A DNA stretch of 64,000 bases from Porphyromonas loveana. GTDB taxonomy: Bacteria; Bacteroidota; Bacteroidia; Bacteroidales; Porphyromonadaceae. Numbering within the stretch: position 1 is the first letter of the stretch; every line of letters begins with the position of its first letter. Positions 52,190 through 62,443 of this stretch are shown one piece after another. Location of the stretch: positions 1 to 64,000 of the forward strand of contig NZ_QEKY01000007.1 of the NCBI RefSeq assembly GCF_003096695.1, given 5' to 3'. Below the pieces are notes generated by a model, which was not told the DNA's origin, did not search any database, and saw nothing but the letters and a program-made list of their open reading frames with translations. The position numbers and the translations under genes were made by a program.

Positions 52190-53014
52190 ATGGGAATACG
52201 TAAACTGAAGCCCACAACCCCGGGGCAAAGACACAAGGTTATTGGTGCGTTTGATAAGATCACTGCAAGCACACCAGAGAAGTCTCTTGTAGTTGGAAAA
52301 AAGAGATCAGGTGGCCGTAACAATACCGGTAAGATGACTATGCGTTATATCGGTGGTGGTCACAAGAAAAAGTATCGTTTCATCGACTTCAAGAGAACAA
52401 AAGATGGCATTCCTGCAACAGTAAAGACTATCGAGTACGATCCTAACCGTTCGTCTCGTATCGCGCTCCTTTACTACGCCGACGGAGCAAAGGCTTATAT
52501 CATCGCTCCCGACGGATTGGAAGTAGGCCAAACAGTGATGTCAGGAGCTGAAGCAGTACCCGAAGTGGGTAACGCTCTTCCATTGGCGAATATTCCTGTC
52601 GGTACTATCGTTCACAACATTGAGTTGCGCCCCGGTCAGGGAGCGAAGATGGTTCGCTCTGCCGGATCATTTGCTCAGCTGACATCTCGTGAGGGTATGT
52701 ATGTAGTGATCAAGATGCCTTCAGGTGAAGTACGTCGTATTTTGTCCGCTTGTAAAGCGACGATCGGTAGTGTGGGCAACTCTGACCATGCACTAGAGAA
52801 GTCCGGTAAGGCCGGTCGTTCACGTTGGTTGGGTCGTAGACCGCACAACCGGGGTGTCGTAATGAACCCAGTGGATCACCCGATGGGTGGTGGTGAAGGC
52901 CGTCAGTCAGGAGGTCATCCCCGTTCACGCAAGGGCTTGTATGCTAAGGGCTTGAAGACAAGAGCTCCTAAGAAGCATTCTTCTAAGTACATCATTGAGA
53001 GAAGGAAAAAGTAA
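52190..53014 (+). CDS. rplB: Ribosomal protein L2
   Basis: A 274-residue 50S core protein essential for subunit joining and peptidyl transfer. It begins [17 protein letters not shown]. The conserved C-terminal block [27 protein letters not shown] holds the His near the catalytic centre. Length is normal. 22 bases to rpsS. Confidence 0.98.
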   Translation: MGIRKLKPTTPGQRHKVIGAFDKITASTPEKSLVVGKKRSGGRNNTGKMTMRYIGGGHKKKYRFIDFKRTKDGIPATVKTIEYDPNRSSRIALLYYADGAKAYIIAPDGLEVGQTVMSGAEAVPEVGNALPLANIPVGTIVHNIELRPGQGAKMVRSAGSFAQLTSREGMYVVIKMPSGEVRRILSACKATIGSVGNSDHALEKSGKAGRSRWLGRRPHNRGVVMNPVDHPMGGGEGRQSGGHPRSRKGLYAKGLKTRAPKKHSSKYIIERRKK

Positions 53015-53036
53015 TCTGATTTAATCGAAGAAAATT

Positions 53037-53306
53037 ATGAGTCGTTCACTTAAGAAAGGTCCATATATTAATCTCAAGCTGGAAAAGAAGGTCTTGGCGA
53101 TGAACGAGAGTGGCAAGAAAGCTGTCGTTAAAACGTGGGCTCGTGCCTCAATGATCTCCCCCGACTTTGTGGGACATACCATTGCAGTGCATAACGGTAA
53201 TAAATTTATTCCTGTTTTTGTTACAGAAAACATGGTAGGTCACAAGTTGGGAGAATTCTCTCCTACTCGTACTTTCCGTGGCCACGGTGGTAACAAGAAG
53301 AAGTAA
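53037..53306 (+). CDS. rpsS: Ribosomal protein S19
   Basis: An 89-residue 30S head protein contacting S13 and the A-site finger. It begins [20 protein letters not shown]; the C-terminus [17 protein letters not shown] is canonical. A 54-base gap before rplV is slightly longer than its neighbours. Confidence 0.97.
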   Translation: MSRSLKKGPYINLKLEKKVLAMNESGKKAVVKTWARASMISPDFVGHTIAVHNGNKFIPVFVTENMVGHKLGEFSPTRTFRGHGGNKKK

Positions 53307-53360
53307 TTCGGTTGAAGACAAACACTTCAGGAATCTGAAAAATTAAAAGTATTAAGAACA

Positions 53361-53765
53361 ATGGGTGCAAGAAAACATAATTCAGCCGAAGCAAGAAAGG
53401 AAGCCCTAAAGCAGACCTACTTTGCCAAGCTTCGTAACGTGCCGACCTCTCCTCGTAAGATGAGACTGGTTGCCGATATGATTCGTGGCATGGAAGTGAA
53501 TCGTGCTTTGGGTGTGTTGAAGTTCTCAAACAAGGAGGCTTCGGCGCGTGTAGAAAAGCTGTTGCGTTCCGCAGTTGCTAACTGGGAAGAAAAGAATGAA
53601 CGTAAAGCAGAAGAGGGAGAGTTGTTCGTGTCTCACATCAGTGTAGATGGTGCTTCTACGCTGAAGCGTCTCCGTCCTGCTCCGCAAGGTCGTGGCTATC
53701 GAATCCGTAAACGTTCGAATCACGTGACCATATATGTTGATACGCTTAATAACGATAATAACTAA
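53361..53765 (+). CDS. rplV: Ribosomal protein L22
   Basis: A 134-residue exit-tunnel protein. [24 protein letters not shown] is the family core; the beta-hairpin tip [19 protein letters not shown] (about 108-126) reaches into the tunnel. Longer at the N-terminus than E. coli L22 (110), as usual in this phylum. The rpsC start is six bases after the stop. Confidence 0.95.
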   Translation: MGARKHNSAEARKEALKQTYFAKLRNVPTSPRKMRLVADMIRGMEVNRALGVLKFSNKEASARVEKLLRSAVANWEEKNERKAEEGELFVSHISVDGASTLKRLRPAPQGRGYRIRKRSNHVTIYVDTLNNDNN

Positions 53766-53771
53766 CAGAGG

Positions 53772-54509
53772 ATGGGACAGAAAATAAATCCGATAAGTAA
53801 TCGTTTGGGAATCATCCGCGGATGGGATTCTAATTGGTATGGCGGCCGCAAGTATGGAGAGACGTTGCTCGAAGACAGCCGTATCCGTCAATATTTGAAC
53901 GCCCGCCTTGCTAAGGCAAGTGTATCGCGTATCGTTATTGAACGTGCTCTTAAGTTGGTGACTATTACCATCTGCACAGCACGCCCCGGTATGATTATCG
54001 GTAAAGCCGGTCAGGAGGTTGATAAGCTTAAAGAAGAGTTGAAGCGCATCACTAACAAGGATATTCAGATCAACATATATGAGATCCGTAAGCCTGAGTT
54101 GGATGCTGCTATCGTGGCTGAGAATATTGCTCGCCAGTTAGAAGGAAAGATCGCTTATCGCCGCGCAGTTAAGATGGCAATCGCATCAGCCATGCGTATG
54201 GGGGCTGAAGGTATCAAGATCTTGGTGTCTGGTCGTTTGAATGGTGCTGAAATGGCTCGTTCTGAGATGTTCAAAGAAGGGCGTACACCTTTGCACACTC
54301 TCCGTGCTGACATTGATTATGCTTTGGCTGAAGCTTTGACCAAGGTTGGTTTGCTCGGGATCAAAGTTTGGATATGTAAAGGGGAAGTTTACGAGAAACG
54401 TGATTTGGCTCCCAACTTTGCAGTAGCCAAGAATCAAGGCCGTCGTCCTAATGCGCAGGGCAACAACCGTGGTGGAGATCGTAACCGGAGAAGAAAAGGT
54501 AATCGCTAA
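53772..54509 (+). CDS. rpsC: Ribosomal protein S3
   Basis: A 245-residue 30S head protein with mRNA helicase activity at the entry tunnel. It begins [21 protein letters not shown]; the KH domain ([21 protein letters not shown]) is at about 75-95, and the C-terminal block [31 protein letters not shown] follows. A basic C-terminal tail ([22 protein letters not shown]) extends the protein. 20 bases to rplP. Confidence 0.97.
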   Translation: MGQKINPISNRLGIIRGWDSNWYGGRKYGETLLEDSRIRQYLNARLAKASVSRIVIERALKLVTITICTARPGMIIGKAGQEVDKLKEELKRITNKDIQINIYEIRKPELDAAIVAENIARQLEGKIAYRRAVKMAIASAMRMGAEGIKILVSGRLNGAEMARSEMFKEGRTPLHTLRADIDYALAEALTKVGLLGIKVWICKGEVYEKRDLAPNFAVAKNQGRRPNAQGNNRGGDRNRRRKGNR

Positions 54510-54529
54510 CATTTAGAAAGACAGACAAA

Positions 54530-54964
54530 ATGTTACAACCAAAGAAAACAAAGTTTAGAAGACAACAGAAAGGTCGCATGAAGGGTTTTGCTCAGCGAGG
54601 CAACCAGTTGTCTTTTGGTTCTTTTGGAATCAAGTCACTGCAGAGCAAATGGATAACCGGTCGTCAGATTGAGGCTGCTCGTATTGCTGTGACTCGCTAT
54701 ATGCAACGTCAAGGGCAAGTGTGGGTTCGTATTTTCCCTGACAAGCCTATTACCAAGAAAGGTGAAGGTGTTCGTATGGGTAAGGGTAAGGGTGCTCCCG
54801 AAGGTTTCGTGGCCCCTATTACTCCAGGACGAATCATTTTCGAAGTAGAAGGCGTATCTTATGATATCGCTAAAGAAGCACTTCGTTTGGCAGCTCAGAA
54901 GCTCCCGGTAACTACAAAGTTCGTGGTTCGTCACGACTATGATATCCAAAATCAAAATGCGTAA
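54530..54964 (+). CDS. rplP: Ribosomal protein L16
   Basis: A 144-residue 50S protein that organises the A-site tRNA elbow. It begins [27 protein letters not shown] and contains [37 protein letters not shown]. Length is normal. rpmC starts five bases later. Confidence 0.97.
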   Translation: MLQPKKTKFRRQQKGRMKGFAQRGNQLSFGSFGIKSLQSKWITGRQIEAARIAVTRYMQRQGQVWVRIFPDKPITKKGEGVRMGKGKGAPEGFVAPITPGRIIFEVEGVSYDIAKEALRLAAQKLPVTTKFVVRHDYDIQNQNA

Positions 54965-54969
54965 TTGTC

Positions 54970-55167
54970 ATGAAGATTGCAGAAATTAAAGAGCTTGCAA
55001 CGAAAGAACTGCAAGAGCGACTGGATGCAGAAGTAGCTGTTTATGACCAAATGCGAATCAACCATGCGGTATCGCCTTTGGATAGTCCGGCTCAGTTGAA
55101 GCACCAACGTCGTATGATTGCGCAGAAGAGAACAGTGCTGCGCCAACGCGAACTCAATAATAAATAG
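54970..55167 (+). CDS. rpmC: Ribosomal protein L29
   Basis: A 65-residue two-helix protein near the tunnel exit. MKIAEIKELATKELQERLDAE is the first helix, and the second ends RRMIAQKRTVLRQRELNNK. Nine bases separate it from rpsQ. Confidence 0.94.
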   Translation: MKIAEIKELATKELQERLDAEVAVYDQMRINHAVSPLDSPAQLKHQRRMIAQKRTVLRQRELNNK

Positions 55168-55176
55168 AGTGCACAC

Positions 55177-55431
55177 ATGGAAAGAAATCTTAGAAAAGAA
55201 CGTGTGGGTGTTGTTTCAAGTAACAAGATGGATAAGACTATCACAGTTGCAGTGAAGTGGAAAGAAAAACACCCGATATATGGTAAGTTCGTCAACAAGA
55301 CGAAGAAGTATCATGCTCATGACGAAAAGAACGATTGTAATATCGGAGATACTGTACGTATCATGGAGACACGTCCTCTGAGCCGTACGAAGAGATGGAG
55401 ATTAACTGAAATAATCGAAAGGGTAAAATAA
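55177..55431 (+). CDS. rpsQ: Ribosomal protein S17
   Basis: An 84-residue OB-fold protein that binds 16S rRNA early in assembly. It begins [56 protein letters not shown] is the conserved second half. One base separates its stop from rplN. Confidence 0.96.
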   Translation: MERNLRKERVGVVSSNKMDKTITVAVKWKEKHPIYGKFVNKTKKYHAHDEKNDCNIGDTVRIMETRPLSRTKRWRLTEIIERVK

Positions 55432-55432
55432 G

Positions 55433-55798
55433 ATGATACAACAAGAATCAAGACTCGTTGTCGCTGACAATAGTGGAGCGAAAGAAGCTCTTTGTATTCG
55501 TGTCCTAGGAGGTACTCGCAGACGCTATGCTTCTGTAGGCGATATCATCGTGGTTTCGATCAAGAGTGTAATCCCTTCAAGCGATATAAAAAAAGGTGCT
55601 GTTTCTAAAGCAGTAATCGTACGTACGAAGAAAGAAGTGCGTCGTCCTGACGGCTCTTATATCCGTTTTGATGACAATGCCTGCGTTTTGCTGAATGCTG
55701 CCGGCGATATTCGTGGTAGCCGTATCTTTGGTCCTGTAGCACGTGAGTTGCGCGGAACAAATATGAAAATTGTTTCTCTCGCTCCAGAAGTACTATAA
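55433..55798 (+). CDS. rplN: Ribosomal protein L14
   Basis: A 121-residue 50S interface protein. It begins [27 protein letters not shown] and ends [25 protein letters not shown], both diagnostic. Length matches E. coli (123). 22 bases to rplX. Confidence 0.97.
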   Translation: MIQQESRLVVADNSGAKEALCIRVLGGTRRRYASVGDIIVVSIKSVIPSSDIKKGAVSKAVIVRTKKEVRRPDGSYIRFDDNACVLLNAAGDIRGSRIFGPVARELRGTNMKIVSLAPEVL

Positions 55799-55820
55799 CT
55801 TTATTATTAAGCAAGCAGAA

Positions 55821-56141
55821 ATGAGTAAGTTACATATTAAAAAAGGTGACACCGTCATGGTGATCAGTGGCGAAGACAAAGGCCAGTCTGGTCGTGTATT
55901 GGAGGTGTTGGTAAAGGAACAGCGTGCTATTGTCGAAGGCTTGAATATGATTAAGAAACATGCCAAGCCTAGTGCAAAGAATCCGCAAGGAGGTATCATC
56001 TCCAAAGAAGCTCCTATGCATATTTCAAATTTGAATGTGGTAGATCCCAAGAGCGGAAAGGCCTCTCGCATTGGTCGTCGACTCAATGAGGATGGTAAGT
56101 TAGTTCGTTATGCAAAAAAATCAGGAGAGGAGATTAAATAA
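55821..56141 (+). CDS. rplX: Ribosomal protein L24
   Basis: A 106-residue assembly initiator with a KOW motif ([23 protein letters not shown], residues about 6-28). Start at 55821 ([10 protein letters not shown]); the frame is open 17 codons upstream, inside rplN, and that part is not conserved. Its TAA overlaps the rplE ATG by one base. Confidence 0.96.
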   Translation: MSKLHIKKGDTVMVISGEDKGQSGRVLEVLVKEQRAIVEGLNMIKKHAKPSAKNPQGGIISKEAPMHISNLNVVDPKSGKASRIGRRLNEDGKLVRYAKKSGEEIK

Positions 56142-56701
56142 TGAGTGCGACTGCTAATCTGAAGAAAGACTATCAGGAAAGAATCGTTCCTGCTCTAATG
56201 CAACAGTTTGGTTATACCAGCGTAATGCAGGTGCCGGTATTAAAGAAGATTGTCATCAACCAAGGGCTTGGTATTGCGACAGGCGATAAGAAAATTATCG
56301 ATGTGGCAGTAAGCGAGTTAACCGCGATCACTGGTCAGAAGGCTGTTCCGACTGTTTCCAAGAAAGATATTTCTAACTTCAAGTTGAGAAAGAAAATGCC
56401 TATCGGCGTAATGGTGACATTGCGCCGGGAGCAGATGTATGAGTTCTTGGAGCGTTTAGTTCGTGTTGCATTACCTCGTATTCGAGACTTTAAGGGAATC
56501 GAAAGCAAGTTAGACGGAAGAGGTAATTATACTCTGGGGATTAATGAGCAGATCATTTTCCCTGAGATAAATATTGATGCGATTACTAAAATTCTCGGAA
56601 TGAATATTACCTTTGTGACCTCTGCGCAGTCGGATGAGGAAGGTTATGCTCTTTTGAAAGAATTTGGCCTACCGTTCAAGAACGCTAAAAAACAAAATTG
56701 A
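56141..56701 (+). CDS. rplE: Ribosomal protein L5
   Basis: A 186-residue 50S central-protuberance protein that binds 5S r[24 protein letters not shown] and [32 protein letters not shown] are the family blocks; [21 protein letters not shown] follows. Translationally coupled to rplX and one base before rpsN. Confidence 0.97.
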   Translation: MSATANLKKDYQERIVPALMQQFGYTSVMQVPVLKKIVINQGLGIATGDKKIIDVAVSELTAITGQKAVPTVSKKDISNFKLRKKMPIGVMVTLRREQMYEFLERLVRVALPRIRDFKGIESKLDGRGNYTLGINEQIIFPEINIDAITKILGMNITFVTSAQSDEEGYALLKEFGLPFKNAKKQN

Positions 56702-56702
56702 T

Positions 56703-56972
56703 ATGGCAAAAGAATCAATGAAAGCCCGTGAGGTGAAGCGAGCGAAGCTTGTCGCAAAATATGCTGCAAAGCGTGCACAGTTGAAGGCTGAAGGCAATTA
56801 CGAAGCTTTGCAGTCTCTTCCCAAGAATGCTTCTCCTGTCCGTCTACATAATCGGTGCTCGATGACTGGACGTCCTAAGGGCTATATGCGTCAATTTGGA
56901 ATTTCACGTATTCAGTTTCGTGAAATGGCTTCTGCTGGACTCATCCCCGGCGTTAAAAAGGCAAGTTGGTAA
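56703..56972 (+). CDS. rpsN: Ribosomal protein S14, zinc-free form
   Basis: An 89-residue long-form S14. Start at 56703 ([24 protein letters not shown]); the 13 upstream codons overlap rplE. The C-terminal [30 protein letters not shown] has a single cysteine, so the CxxC pair that binds zinc in short S14 is absent. 52-base gap to rpsH. Confidence 0.96.
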   Translation: MAKESMKAREVKRAKLVAKYAAKRAQLKAEGNYEALQSLPKNASPVRLHNRCSMTGRPKGYMRQFGISRIQFREMASAGLIPGVKKASW

Positions 56973-57024
56973 GAAAGTGTTTAAATATTGTCCGGTTCTC
57001 TGGATCAATTTAATTTAATTTGTA

Positions 57025-57420
57025 ATGACAGATCCTATTGCAGACTATTTGACGCGGTTGCGTAATGCAATCATGGCTGGTCACAGAGTGGTTAGTGTTC
57101 CTGCGTCAAATATTAAAAAAGAGATCACTAAGATCCTTTTTGACAAAGGGTACATCCTCAATTATAAGTTTGAGGAGAATGACTCACAGGGTGAAATAAA
57201 AGTAGCCCTAAAGTATGATTTGACGCATAAAGTTAATGCGATTAAGTCGCTGAAGCGTGTGTCACGTCCAGGTCTTCGTAAGTACGTTGGTTACCGCGAT
57301 ATGCCGCGCGTATTGAATGGCCTTGGTATTGCGATCGTTTCGACGTCTCGTGGTCTTATGACTGATAAGGAAGCGCGTGAGTTGAAGATCGGGGGCGAAG
57401 TGTTGTGTTACGTTTATTAA
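57025..57420 (+). CDS. rpsH: Ribosomal protein S8
   Basis: A 131-residue 16S-binding protein. It begins MTDPIADYLTRLRNAIMAGHRVVSVPASNIKKE; the C-terminal GLGIAIVSTSRGLMTDKEARELKIGGEVLCYVY is diagnostic. In E. coli S8 represses the spc operon; whether it does so here is unknown. 15 bases to rplF. Confidence 0.97.
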   Translation: MTDPIADYLTRLRNAIMAGHRVVSVPASNIKKEITKILFDKGYILNYKFEENDSQGEIKVALKYDLTHKVNAIKSLKRVSRPGLRKYVGYRDMPRVLNGLGIAIVSTSRGLMTDKEARELKIGGEVLCYVY

Positions 57421-57435
57421 TGGAGGTGCAGAGTT

Positions 57436-57987
57436 ATGTCAAGAATTGGTAAGTTGCCCATCAACATCCCTACTGGAGTAACGGTATCTCACAAAGATGA
57501 AATTGTAACCGTAAAGGGCCCTAAAGGAGAATTATCACAGTATGTAGATCCTAGAATCACTGTTGTGGTAGACAATGGTGTCATTCAGTTGGAGCGTCAG
57601 ACAGATGATCGTATTGAGCGCTCGTTGCACGGTCTCTACCGTTCTCTCATAAATAATATGGTTCAAGGGGTTTCTGCAGGATTCAAAAGAGAGCTTGAAC
57701 TTGTTGGTGTGGGTTATAGAGCATCCAATCAAGGTCAGTTGCTCGAACTTTCTTTGGGCTTTACGCATAGCATCTTCATGCAGTTGCCGAAGGAAGTGGC
57801 AATTGAAACCAAAAGTGAGAGAAACAAAAATCCTTTGATTATCCTTGAAAGTGCTGATAAACAGCTACTAGGGCAGGTATGTATGAAGATTCGTTCTTTT
57901 AGAAAGCCTGAGCCCTATAAAGGAAAGGGTGTTAAGTTCGTCGGAGAACAGATTCGCAGAAAGTCTGGTAAATCTGCCGGTAAATAA
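57436..57987 (+). CDS. rplF: Ribosomal protein L6
   Basis: A 183-residue 50S protein with two similar domains near the factor-binding site. It begins MSRIGKLPINIPTGVTVSHKDEIVTVKGPKGEL and ends with the basic EPYKGKGVKFVGEQIRRKSGKSAGK. A Shine-Dalgarno-like GGAGGTG precedes the ATG by about nine bases. 18 bases to rplR. Confidence 0.97.
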   Translation: MSRIGKLPINIPTGVTVSHKDEIVTVKGPKGELSQYVDPRITVVVDNGVIQLERQTDDRIERSLHGLYRSLINNMVQGVSAGFKRELELVGVGYRASNQGQLLELSLGFTHSIFMQLPKEVAIETKSERNKNPLIILESADKQLLGQVCMKIRSFRKPEPYKGKGVKFVGEQIRRKSGKSAGK

Positions 57988-58005
57988 CCGTAAATAAGAG
58001 CTATC

Positions 58006-58350
58006 ATGGTAACGAAAGAAGAAAGAAGACTAAAAATAAAGGCTCGTGTGCGTGGGAAGATTAGTGGCACACAAGAGAGACCTCGTCTGACAGTTTTCCG
58101 TAGCAACAAGCAGATTTATGCTCAAGTGATTGATGATGTTGCAGGCAAGACGGTTGCTTCAGCATCTTCATTAAAGATGGAAGATGCAGGTACTAAAAAA
58201 GAAATTGCAGCGAAAGTCGGCGAAGAAATTGCAAAGGCGGCGAATGCAGCAGGCGTTTCTACGGTTGTGTTTGATCGTAACGGCTATCTCTTTCATGGCC
58301 GTATTAAAGAATTGGCGGATGCAGCCCGAAAATGCGGTCTCAAATTTTAA
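58006..58350 (+). CDS. rplR: Ribosomal protein L18
   Basis: A 114-residue 5S rRNA-binding protein of the central protuberance. The basic N-terminus ([41 protein letters not shown]) is followed by [28 protein letters not shown]. Five bases separate its stop from rpsE. Confidence 0.96.
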   Translation: MVTKEERRLKIKARVRGKISGTQERPRLTVFRSNKQIYAQVIDDVAGKTVASASSLKMEDAGTKKEIAAKVGEEIAKAANAAGVSTVVFDRNGYLFHGRIKELADAARKCGLKF

Positions 58351-58355
58351 TTACT

Positions 58356-58874
58356 ATGGCTAAAGTATATAATCGGGTAAAATCCGCTAATGATCTTGAA
58401 TTGAAAGATCGTTTGGTCGCGATTAATCGTGTAACCAAGGTAACAAAGGGTGGACGAACCTTCACCTTCGCCGCTATAGTTGTCGTCGGCAACGAAGATG
58501 GTGTAATTGGGTGGGGGCTTGGAAAGGCTGGTGAAGTGCCTGCAGCCATTGCAAAAGGAGTTGAGGCAGCCAAGAAAAACCTTATTAGAGTTCCCGTTCA
58601 TAAGGGAACAATTCCTCATGAGCAATCAGCCTCTTATGGAGGAGCAAGTGTGTTCCTAAAACCTGCAACGACGGGTACTGGGGTTAAAGCTGGAGGTGCT
58701 ATGCGTGCTGTTCTTGACAGTGTGGGTGTGACGGATGTCCTTGCAAAGAGTAAAGGGTCCTCAAATCCCCACAATCTTGTCAAGGCGACTATTGAAGCTT
58801 TGGCAGAGTTGCGTAGTCCATTAATGGTTGCCCAGAATCGTGGTATTTCTGTGGAAAAAGTGTTCAAAGGATAA
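58356..58874 (+). CDS. rpsE: Ribosomal protein S5
   Basis: A 172-residue 30S fidelity protein. Start at 58356 ([13 protein letters not shown]); the eight upstream codons overlap rplR and are rejected. Blocks [36 protein letters not shown] and [19 protein letters not shown] are typical, the former including the loop where spectinomycin resistance arises in other species. 15 bases to rpmD. Confidence 0.97.
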   Translation: MAKVYNRVKSANDLELKDRLVAINRVTKVTKGGRTFTFAAIVVVGNEDGVIGWGLGKAGEVPAAIAKGVEAAKKNLIRVPVHKGTIPHEQSASYGGASVFLKPATTGTGVKAGGAMRAVLDSVGVTDVLAKSKGSSNPHNLVKATIEALAELRSPLMVAQNRGISVEKVFKG

Positions 58875-58889
58875 TTGGAGGGATCAGAA

Positions 58890-59069
58890 ATGACCAAAAT
58901 TAAAGTACAACAGGTTAGAAGTCGAATCAGATGTCCAAAGGACCAGAAGAGAACTTTGGACGCTCTTGGTTTGAAGAAGATGAATCAGATTGTAGAGCAC
59001 GAATCAACACCCAATATTCTTGGGATGATTAGCAAGGTGAGACATTTGGTTCAGATTGTTGAAAGTTAA
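58890..59069 (+). CDS. rpmD: Ribosomal protein L30
   Basis: A 59-residue small 50S protein. Start at 58890 (MTKIKVQQVRSRIRCPKDQKRTLDALGLKKMNQ), preceded by the SD-like TGGAGGGAT; an upstream TTG at 58875 would add five unconserved residues. It ends GMISKVRHLVQIVES. 21 bases to rplO. Confidence 0.96.
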   Translation: MTKIKVQQVRSRIRCPKDQKRTLDALGLKKMNQIVEHESTPNILGMISKVRHLVQIVES

Positions 59070-59090
59070 ACTCTATAAACAGAAGAACAT

Positions 59091-59537
59091 ATGAATCTAT
59101 CGAGTCTAAAGCCTGCAGAGGGATCGATAAAAGCTCGTAAGAGAATTGGTCGTGGCCCTGGTTCTGGTTTGGGAGGGACCTCTACAAGAGGACATAAGGG
59201 TGCGAAGTCTCGCTCTGGCTACTCAAGAAAAATCGGTTTTGAAGGTGGTCAGATGCCAATTCAACGTCGCTTACCAAAATTTGGTTTTAAAAATATCAAC
59301 CGAATAGAATATAAACCCATCAATTTGTCAGTAATTCAGACTTTGTCGGAAGCGAACTCTCTCAGCAAAATAACTGTTGAGGATTTGATTACTGCTGGGT
59401 TTATTTCGAGAAAATCATTGGTTAAAGTATTGGCAAATGGTACTCTAACAGCTGCTCTAACTGTGGAGGCTCATGCATTTTCAAAGAGTGCAGAGGAAGC
59501 TATTGTAAAGGCTGGTGGTACTATTGTAAAATTATAA
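59091..59537 (+). CDS. rplO: Ribosomal protein L15
   Basis: A 148-residue 50S assembly protein. The glycine-rich basic N-terminus (RIGRGPGSGLGGTSTRGHKGAKSRSGYSRKIGFEGGQMPIQRRLPKFGFKN) is diagnostic; EEAIVKAGGTIVKL closes the protein. Four bases to secY. Confidence 0.97.
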   Translation: MNLSSLKPAEGSIKARKRIGRGPGSGLGGTSTRGHKGAKSRSGYSRKIGFEGGQMPIQRRLPKFGFKNINRIEYKPINLSVIQTLSEANSLSKITVEDLITAGFISRKSLVKVLANGTLTAALTVEAHAFSKSAEEAIVKAGGTIVKL

Positions 59538-59541
59538 GCTT

Positions 59542-60882
59542 ATGCGTGCGGTTCAAACACTAAGGAATATATGGAAAATTGAGGATTTGCGACAGCGTAT
59601 TCTCACGACCATATTGTTTGTTGTTATCTATCGCCTCGGATCATTTGTTGTGATTCCTGGTATTGACCCCGCATCGTTGTCAGCTCTAAAAGATCAGACG
59701 TCTGGTGGATTGATGGCTCTCTTGGATATGTTTTCCGGGGGAGCTTTCTCCCATGCTTCTATTTTTGCGTTGGGCATAATGCCTTATATTTCTGCCTCAA
59801 TTGTGATGCAGTTGGCGGCAATTGCTGTCCCCGCAATGCAAAAGTTGCAGAGAGAAGGGGAAAGTGGACGAATGAAGATTAATCAATGGACGCGTTATCT
59901 AACTGTAGCTATTTTGATCCTGCAATCGTTGACCTATTTGGTCAACTTGCGAGTTCAGATGCAATCAGTTGGCGCTACGATGCCTGGTGGCATATGGTTT
60001 CAAATCGTTGCGGTTGCAATTCTCACGGGGGGTAGTATGTTTGTTTTGTGGCTTGGTGAGCGTATTACGGACAAAGGTATTGGTAACGGTATCTCATTGA
60101 TCATCTTAATTGGTATTATAGCTCGTTTGCCTCATGCTTTTGTTGCTGAGTTCACGTCACGTACGACGAGTGCAGTCGGAGGTCTTGTTGCTTTCCTCGC
60201 AGAGATTGTCTTCTTGCTTTTTGTTATTGCTGGTGCAATTCTTTTAGTTCAAGGAACGAGAAAGGTGCCTGTGCAGTATGCGAAACGAGTAGTAGGCAAT
60301 AAACAATATGGTGGTGCGCGTCAGTATATTCCTCTTAAGGTTAATGCTGCAAATGTGATGCCCATCATTTTTGCTCAGGCATTAATGTTCATCCCCATCT
60401 CAATCATGGGTTTTGCCAATATGGACCAGTCTACAGGCTTTCTCAGTGCAATGTCTGACAACACAAGCATTTGGTATAATCTTATCTTTGCTGTATTGAT
60501 TATTCTGTTCACCTATTTTTATACGGCGATCACGATTAATCCCAAGCAGATGGCGGATGACCTAAAAAGGAATAATGGTTTTATACCTGGTATTAAACCT
60601 GGAAAGCAAACGAAAGACTATATCGACACCATTATGGATCGAATAACCCTTCCAGGTGCTTTTTTCCTTGCATTGGTCGCAATTATGCCTGCTTTTGCGG
60701 AAATGTTCGGAATTAGTTCCGCCTTTGCTCAGTTTTTTGGTGGAACGTCGCTGTTGATTTTAGTTGGTGTCGTTTTGGACACATTGCAACAGATTGAGAG
60801 CCATCTATTAATGAGACATTACGATGGCTTATTGAAGAGTGGACGTATCAAAGGTAGAACAGGTTCTGTTTCCGCATATTAA
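59542..60882 (+). CDS. secY: Preprotein translocase subunit SecY
   Basis: A 446-residue inner-membrane channel of the Sec translocon, with ten membrane segments from about residue 20. The plug-side RLGSFVVIPGIDPASL, GIMPYISASIVMQL, the pore-ring loop NGISLIILIGIIAR and the cytosolic loops RKVPVQYAKRVVG and LKRNNGFIPGIKPGKQT are visible; RHYDGLLKSGRIKGR is the conserved C-terminus. Its last base is the first of the map start (TAATG), so the two are coupled. Confidence 0.98.
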   Translation: MRAVQTLRNIWKIEDLRQRILTTILFVVIYRLGSFVVIPGIDPASLSALKDQTSGGLMALLDMFSGGAFSHASIFALGIMPYISASIVMQLAAIAVPAMQKLQREGESGRMKINQWTRYLTVAILILQSLTYLVNLRVQMQSVGATMPGGIWFQIVAVAILTGGSMFVLWLGERITDKGIGNGISLIILIGIIARLPHAFVAEFTSRTTSAVGGLVAFLAEIVFLLFVIAGAILLVQGTRKVPVQYAKRVVGNKQYGGARQYIPLKVNAANVMPIIFAQALMFIPISIMGFANMDQSTGFLSAMSDNTSIWYNLIFAVLIILFTYFYTAITINPKQMADDLKRNNGFIPGIKPGKQTKDYIDTIMDRITLPGAFFLALVAIMPAFAEMFGISSAFAQFFGGTSLLILVGVVLDTLQQIESHLLMRHYDGLLKSGRIKGRTGSVSAY

Positions 60883-61667
60883 TGATCTACCTAAAGACAG
60901 ATGAAGAGATTGCGTTGATGCGCGATGCAAATCAATTGGTTGGAAAGACTCTGGCTGAGGTTGCAAAGAACATTCAGCCAGGTACTTCAACCTTAGAGCT
61001 TGATAAGATAGCTGAAGAATTCATTCGTGACCATGGAGCGGAGCCCGCTTTTTTAGGTTATGGTGGTTTCCCAAACAGCATTTGTGCATCAATTAATGAG
61101 AATGTAGTCCACGGGATCCCGTCAGCAAAGGCCATCCTTCAAGAGGGAGATATCATCTCTGTAGACTGTGGAACTTTTTTGAACGGCTTTACTGGTGATT
61201 CGGCATATACTTTTGCAGTGGGCGAAGTCTCACCAGAAGTGTATATGTTGTTAAAGACAACTAAGGAGTCTCTGTTCGAAGGGATCACTGCTGCAATTGA
61301 AGGCCACCGCACGGGAGACATTGGTAATGCTGTTCAATCATACTGTGAGGCTCGTGGTTATTCCGTCGTTCGTGAGTTAGTTGGACATGGAATAGGTCGG
61401 AAGATGCACGAATCTCCAGAAGTTCCTAATTATGGGCGAGTAGGTACTGGCAGTTTGCTTAAAAATGGAATGTGTATCTGTATAGAGCCTATGATTAATC
61501 TTGGTGGCAAGAACGTTCTTACGGAGAAAGATGGCTGGACTATCAGAACCAAAGATCGAAAACCGTCCGCTCATTTTGAGCATTGTGTCGCAATTCAGGG
61601 GGGAAGGGCACATATCCTTTCTTCTTTCGATTTCATTCAGGAAGTTTTAGGAGATAAAGAGTTTTAG
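60882..61667 (+). CDS. map: Methionine aminopeptidase, type I
   Basis: A 261-residue dinuclear metallopeptidase that trims N-terminal Met from nascent proteins. The five metal ligands are in place: two Asp in [19 protein letters not shown] (about 96-114), the His in [20 protein letters not shown] (about 168-187), Glu in CICIEPMIN and Glu in [13 protein letters not shown]. It lacks a zinc-finger N-terminus, so it is type Ia. Coupled to secY; infA follows after two bases. Confidence 0.97.
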   Translation: MIYLKTDEEIALMRDANQLVGKTLAEVAKNIQPGTSTLELDKIAEEFIRDHGAEPAFLGYGGFPNSICASINENVVHGIPSAKAILQEGDIISVDCGTFLNGFTGDSAYTFAVGEVSPEVYMLLKTTKESLFEGITAAIEGHRTGDIGNAVQSYCEARGYSVVRELVGHGIGRKMHESPEVPNYGRVGTGSLLKNGMCICIEPMINLGGKNVLTEKDGWTIRTKDRKPSAHFEHCVAIQGGRAHILSSFDFIQEVLGDKEF

Positions 61668-61669
61668 AG

Positions 61670-61888
61670 ATGTCAAAACAGACGGCAATAGAGCAAGATG
61701 GTGTGATTTTAGAAGCACTCTCTAATGCGATGTTCAAAGTTGAGCTCCAGAACGGACATGTCATTACGGCCCACATTTCTGGAAAGATGAGGATGCATTA
61801 TATCAAGATTCTTCCCGGAGATAAGGTGAAGGTTGAGATGTCTCCCTATGATTTGACTAAGGGGCGCATTTCTTTTAGGTACAAATAG
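61670..61888 (+). CDS. infA: Translation initiation factor IF-1
   Basis: A 72-residue OB-fold factor that occupies the A site of the 30S subunit during initiation. It begins [45 protein letters not shown] and ends [12 protein letters not shown], both diagnostic. Length is canonical. 14 bases to rpmJ. Confidence 0.98.
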   Translation: MSKQTAIEQDGVILEALSNAMFKVELQNGHVITAHISGKMRMHYIKILPGDKVKVEMSPYDLTKGRISFRYK

Positions 61889-61902
61889 TAAAAAATACGA
61901 TA

Positions 61903-62019
61903 ATGAAAGTAAGAGCATCAGTAAAGAAGCGTACTCCTGATTGCAAGATTGTCAGAAGAAAGGGGCGCTTGTATGTAATCAACAAGAAAAATCCCAAATT
62001 CAAGCAACGTCAGGGGTAA
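61903..62019 (+). CDS. rpmJ: Ribosomal protein L36, zinc-free form
   Basis: A 38-residue L36, too short for many gene finders: [38 protein letters not shown]. Of the usual C-x2-C...C-x4-H zinc ligands only one cysteine remains (PDC); the first Cys is Thr, the third is Asn and the His is Phe. It is therefore the Zn-independent form. 32 bases to rpsM. Confidence 0.95.
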   Translation: MKVRASVKKRTPDCKIVRRKGRLYVINKKNPKFKQRQG

Positions 62020-62051
62020 TCATTTAATTAAGCTATAAAATTCAGTATAGT

Positions 62052-62432
62052 ATGGCAATAAGAATAGTTGGCGTTGACTTGCCACAGAACAAAAGAGGTT
62101 TTATCGCTTTGACCTATATCTACGGAATTGGACGCAGCAGTGCAGCGACTATTTTGGAGAAGGCCGGAGTAGATCCTGATATCAGGGTTAAGGATTGGTC
62201 CGATGATCAGGCTGCGGCCATTCGTGATGTAATCGGAGCTGGCTTTAAGGTTGAAGGTGATTTGCGTTCGGAGGTGCAACTTAACATCAAGCGATTGATG
62301 GACATTGGTTGCTATCGTGGCATACGTCACCGTATCGGCCTTCCTCTTCGTGGACAAAGCACGAAGAATAATGCTCGTACTCGTAAGGGTAAGAAGAAGA
62401 CTGTTGCTAATAAGAAGAAAGCTACTAAATAA
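62052..62432 (+). CDS. rpsM: Ribosomal protein S13
   Basis: A 126-residue 30S head protein at the subunit interface. It begins [65 protein letters not shown] is the conserved basic C-terminus. 11 bases to rpsK. Confidence 0.97.
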   Translation: MAIRIVGVDLPQNKRGFIALTYIYGIGRSSAATILEKAGVDPDIRVKDWSDDQAAAIRDVIGAGFKVEGDLRSEVQLNIKRLMDIGCYRGIRHRIGLPLRGQSTKNNARTRKGKKKTVANKKKATK

Positions 62433-62443
62433 TAAAGATTGAT

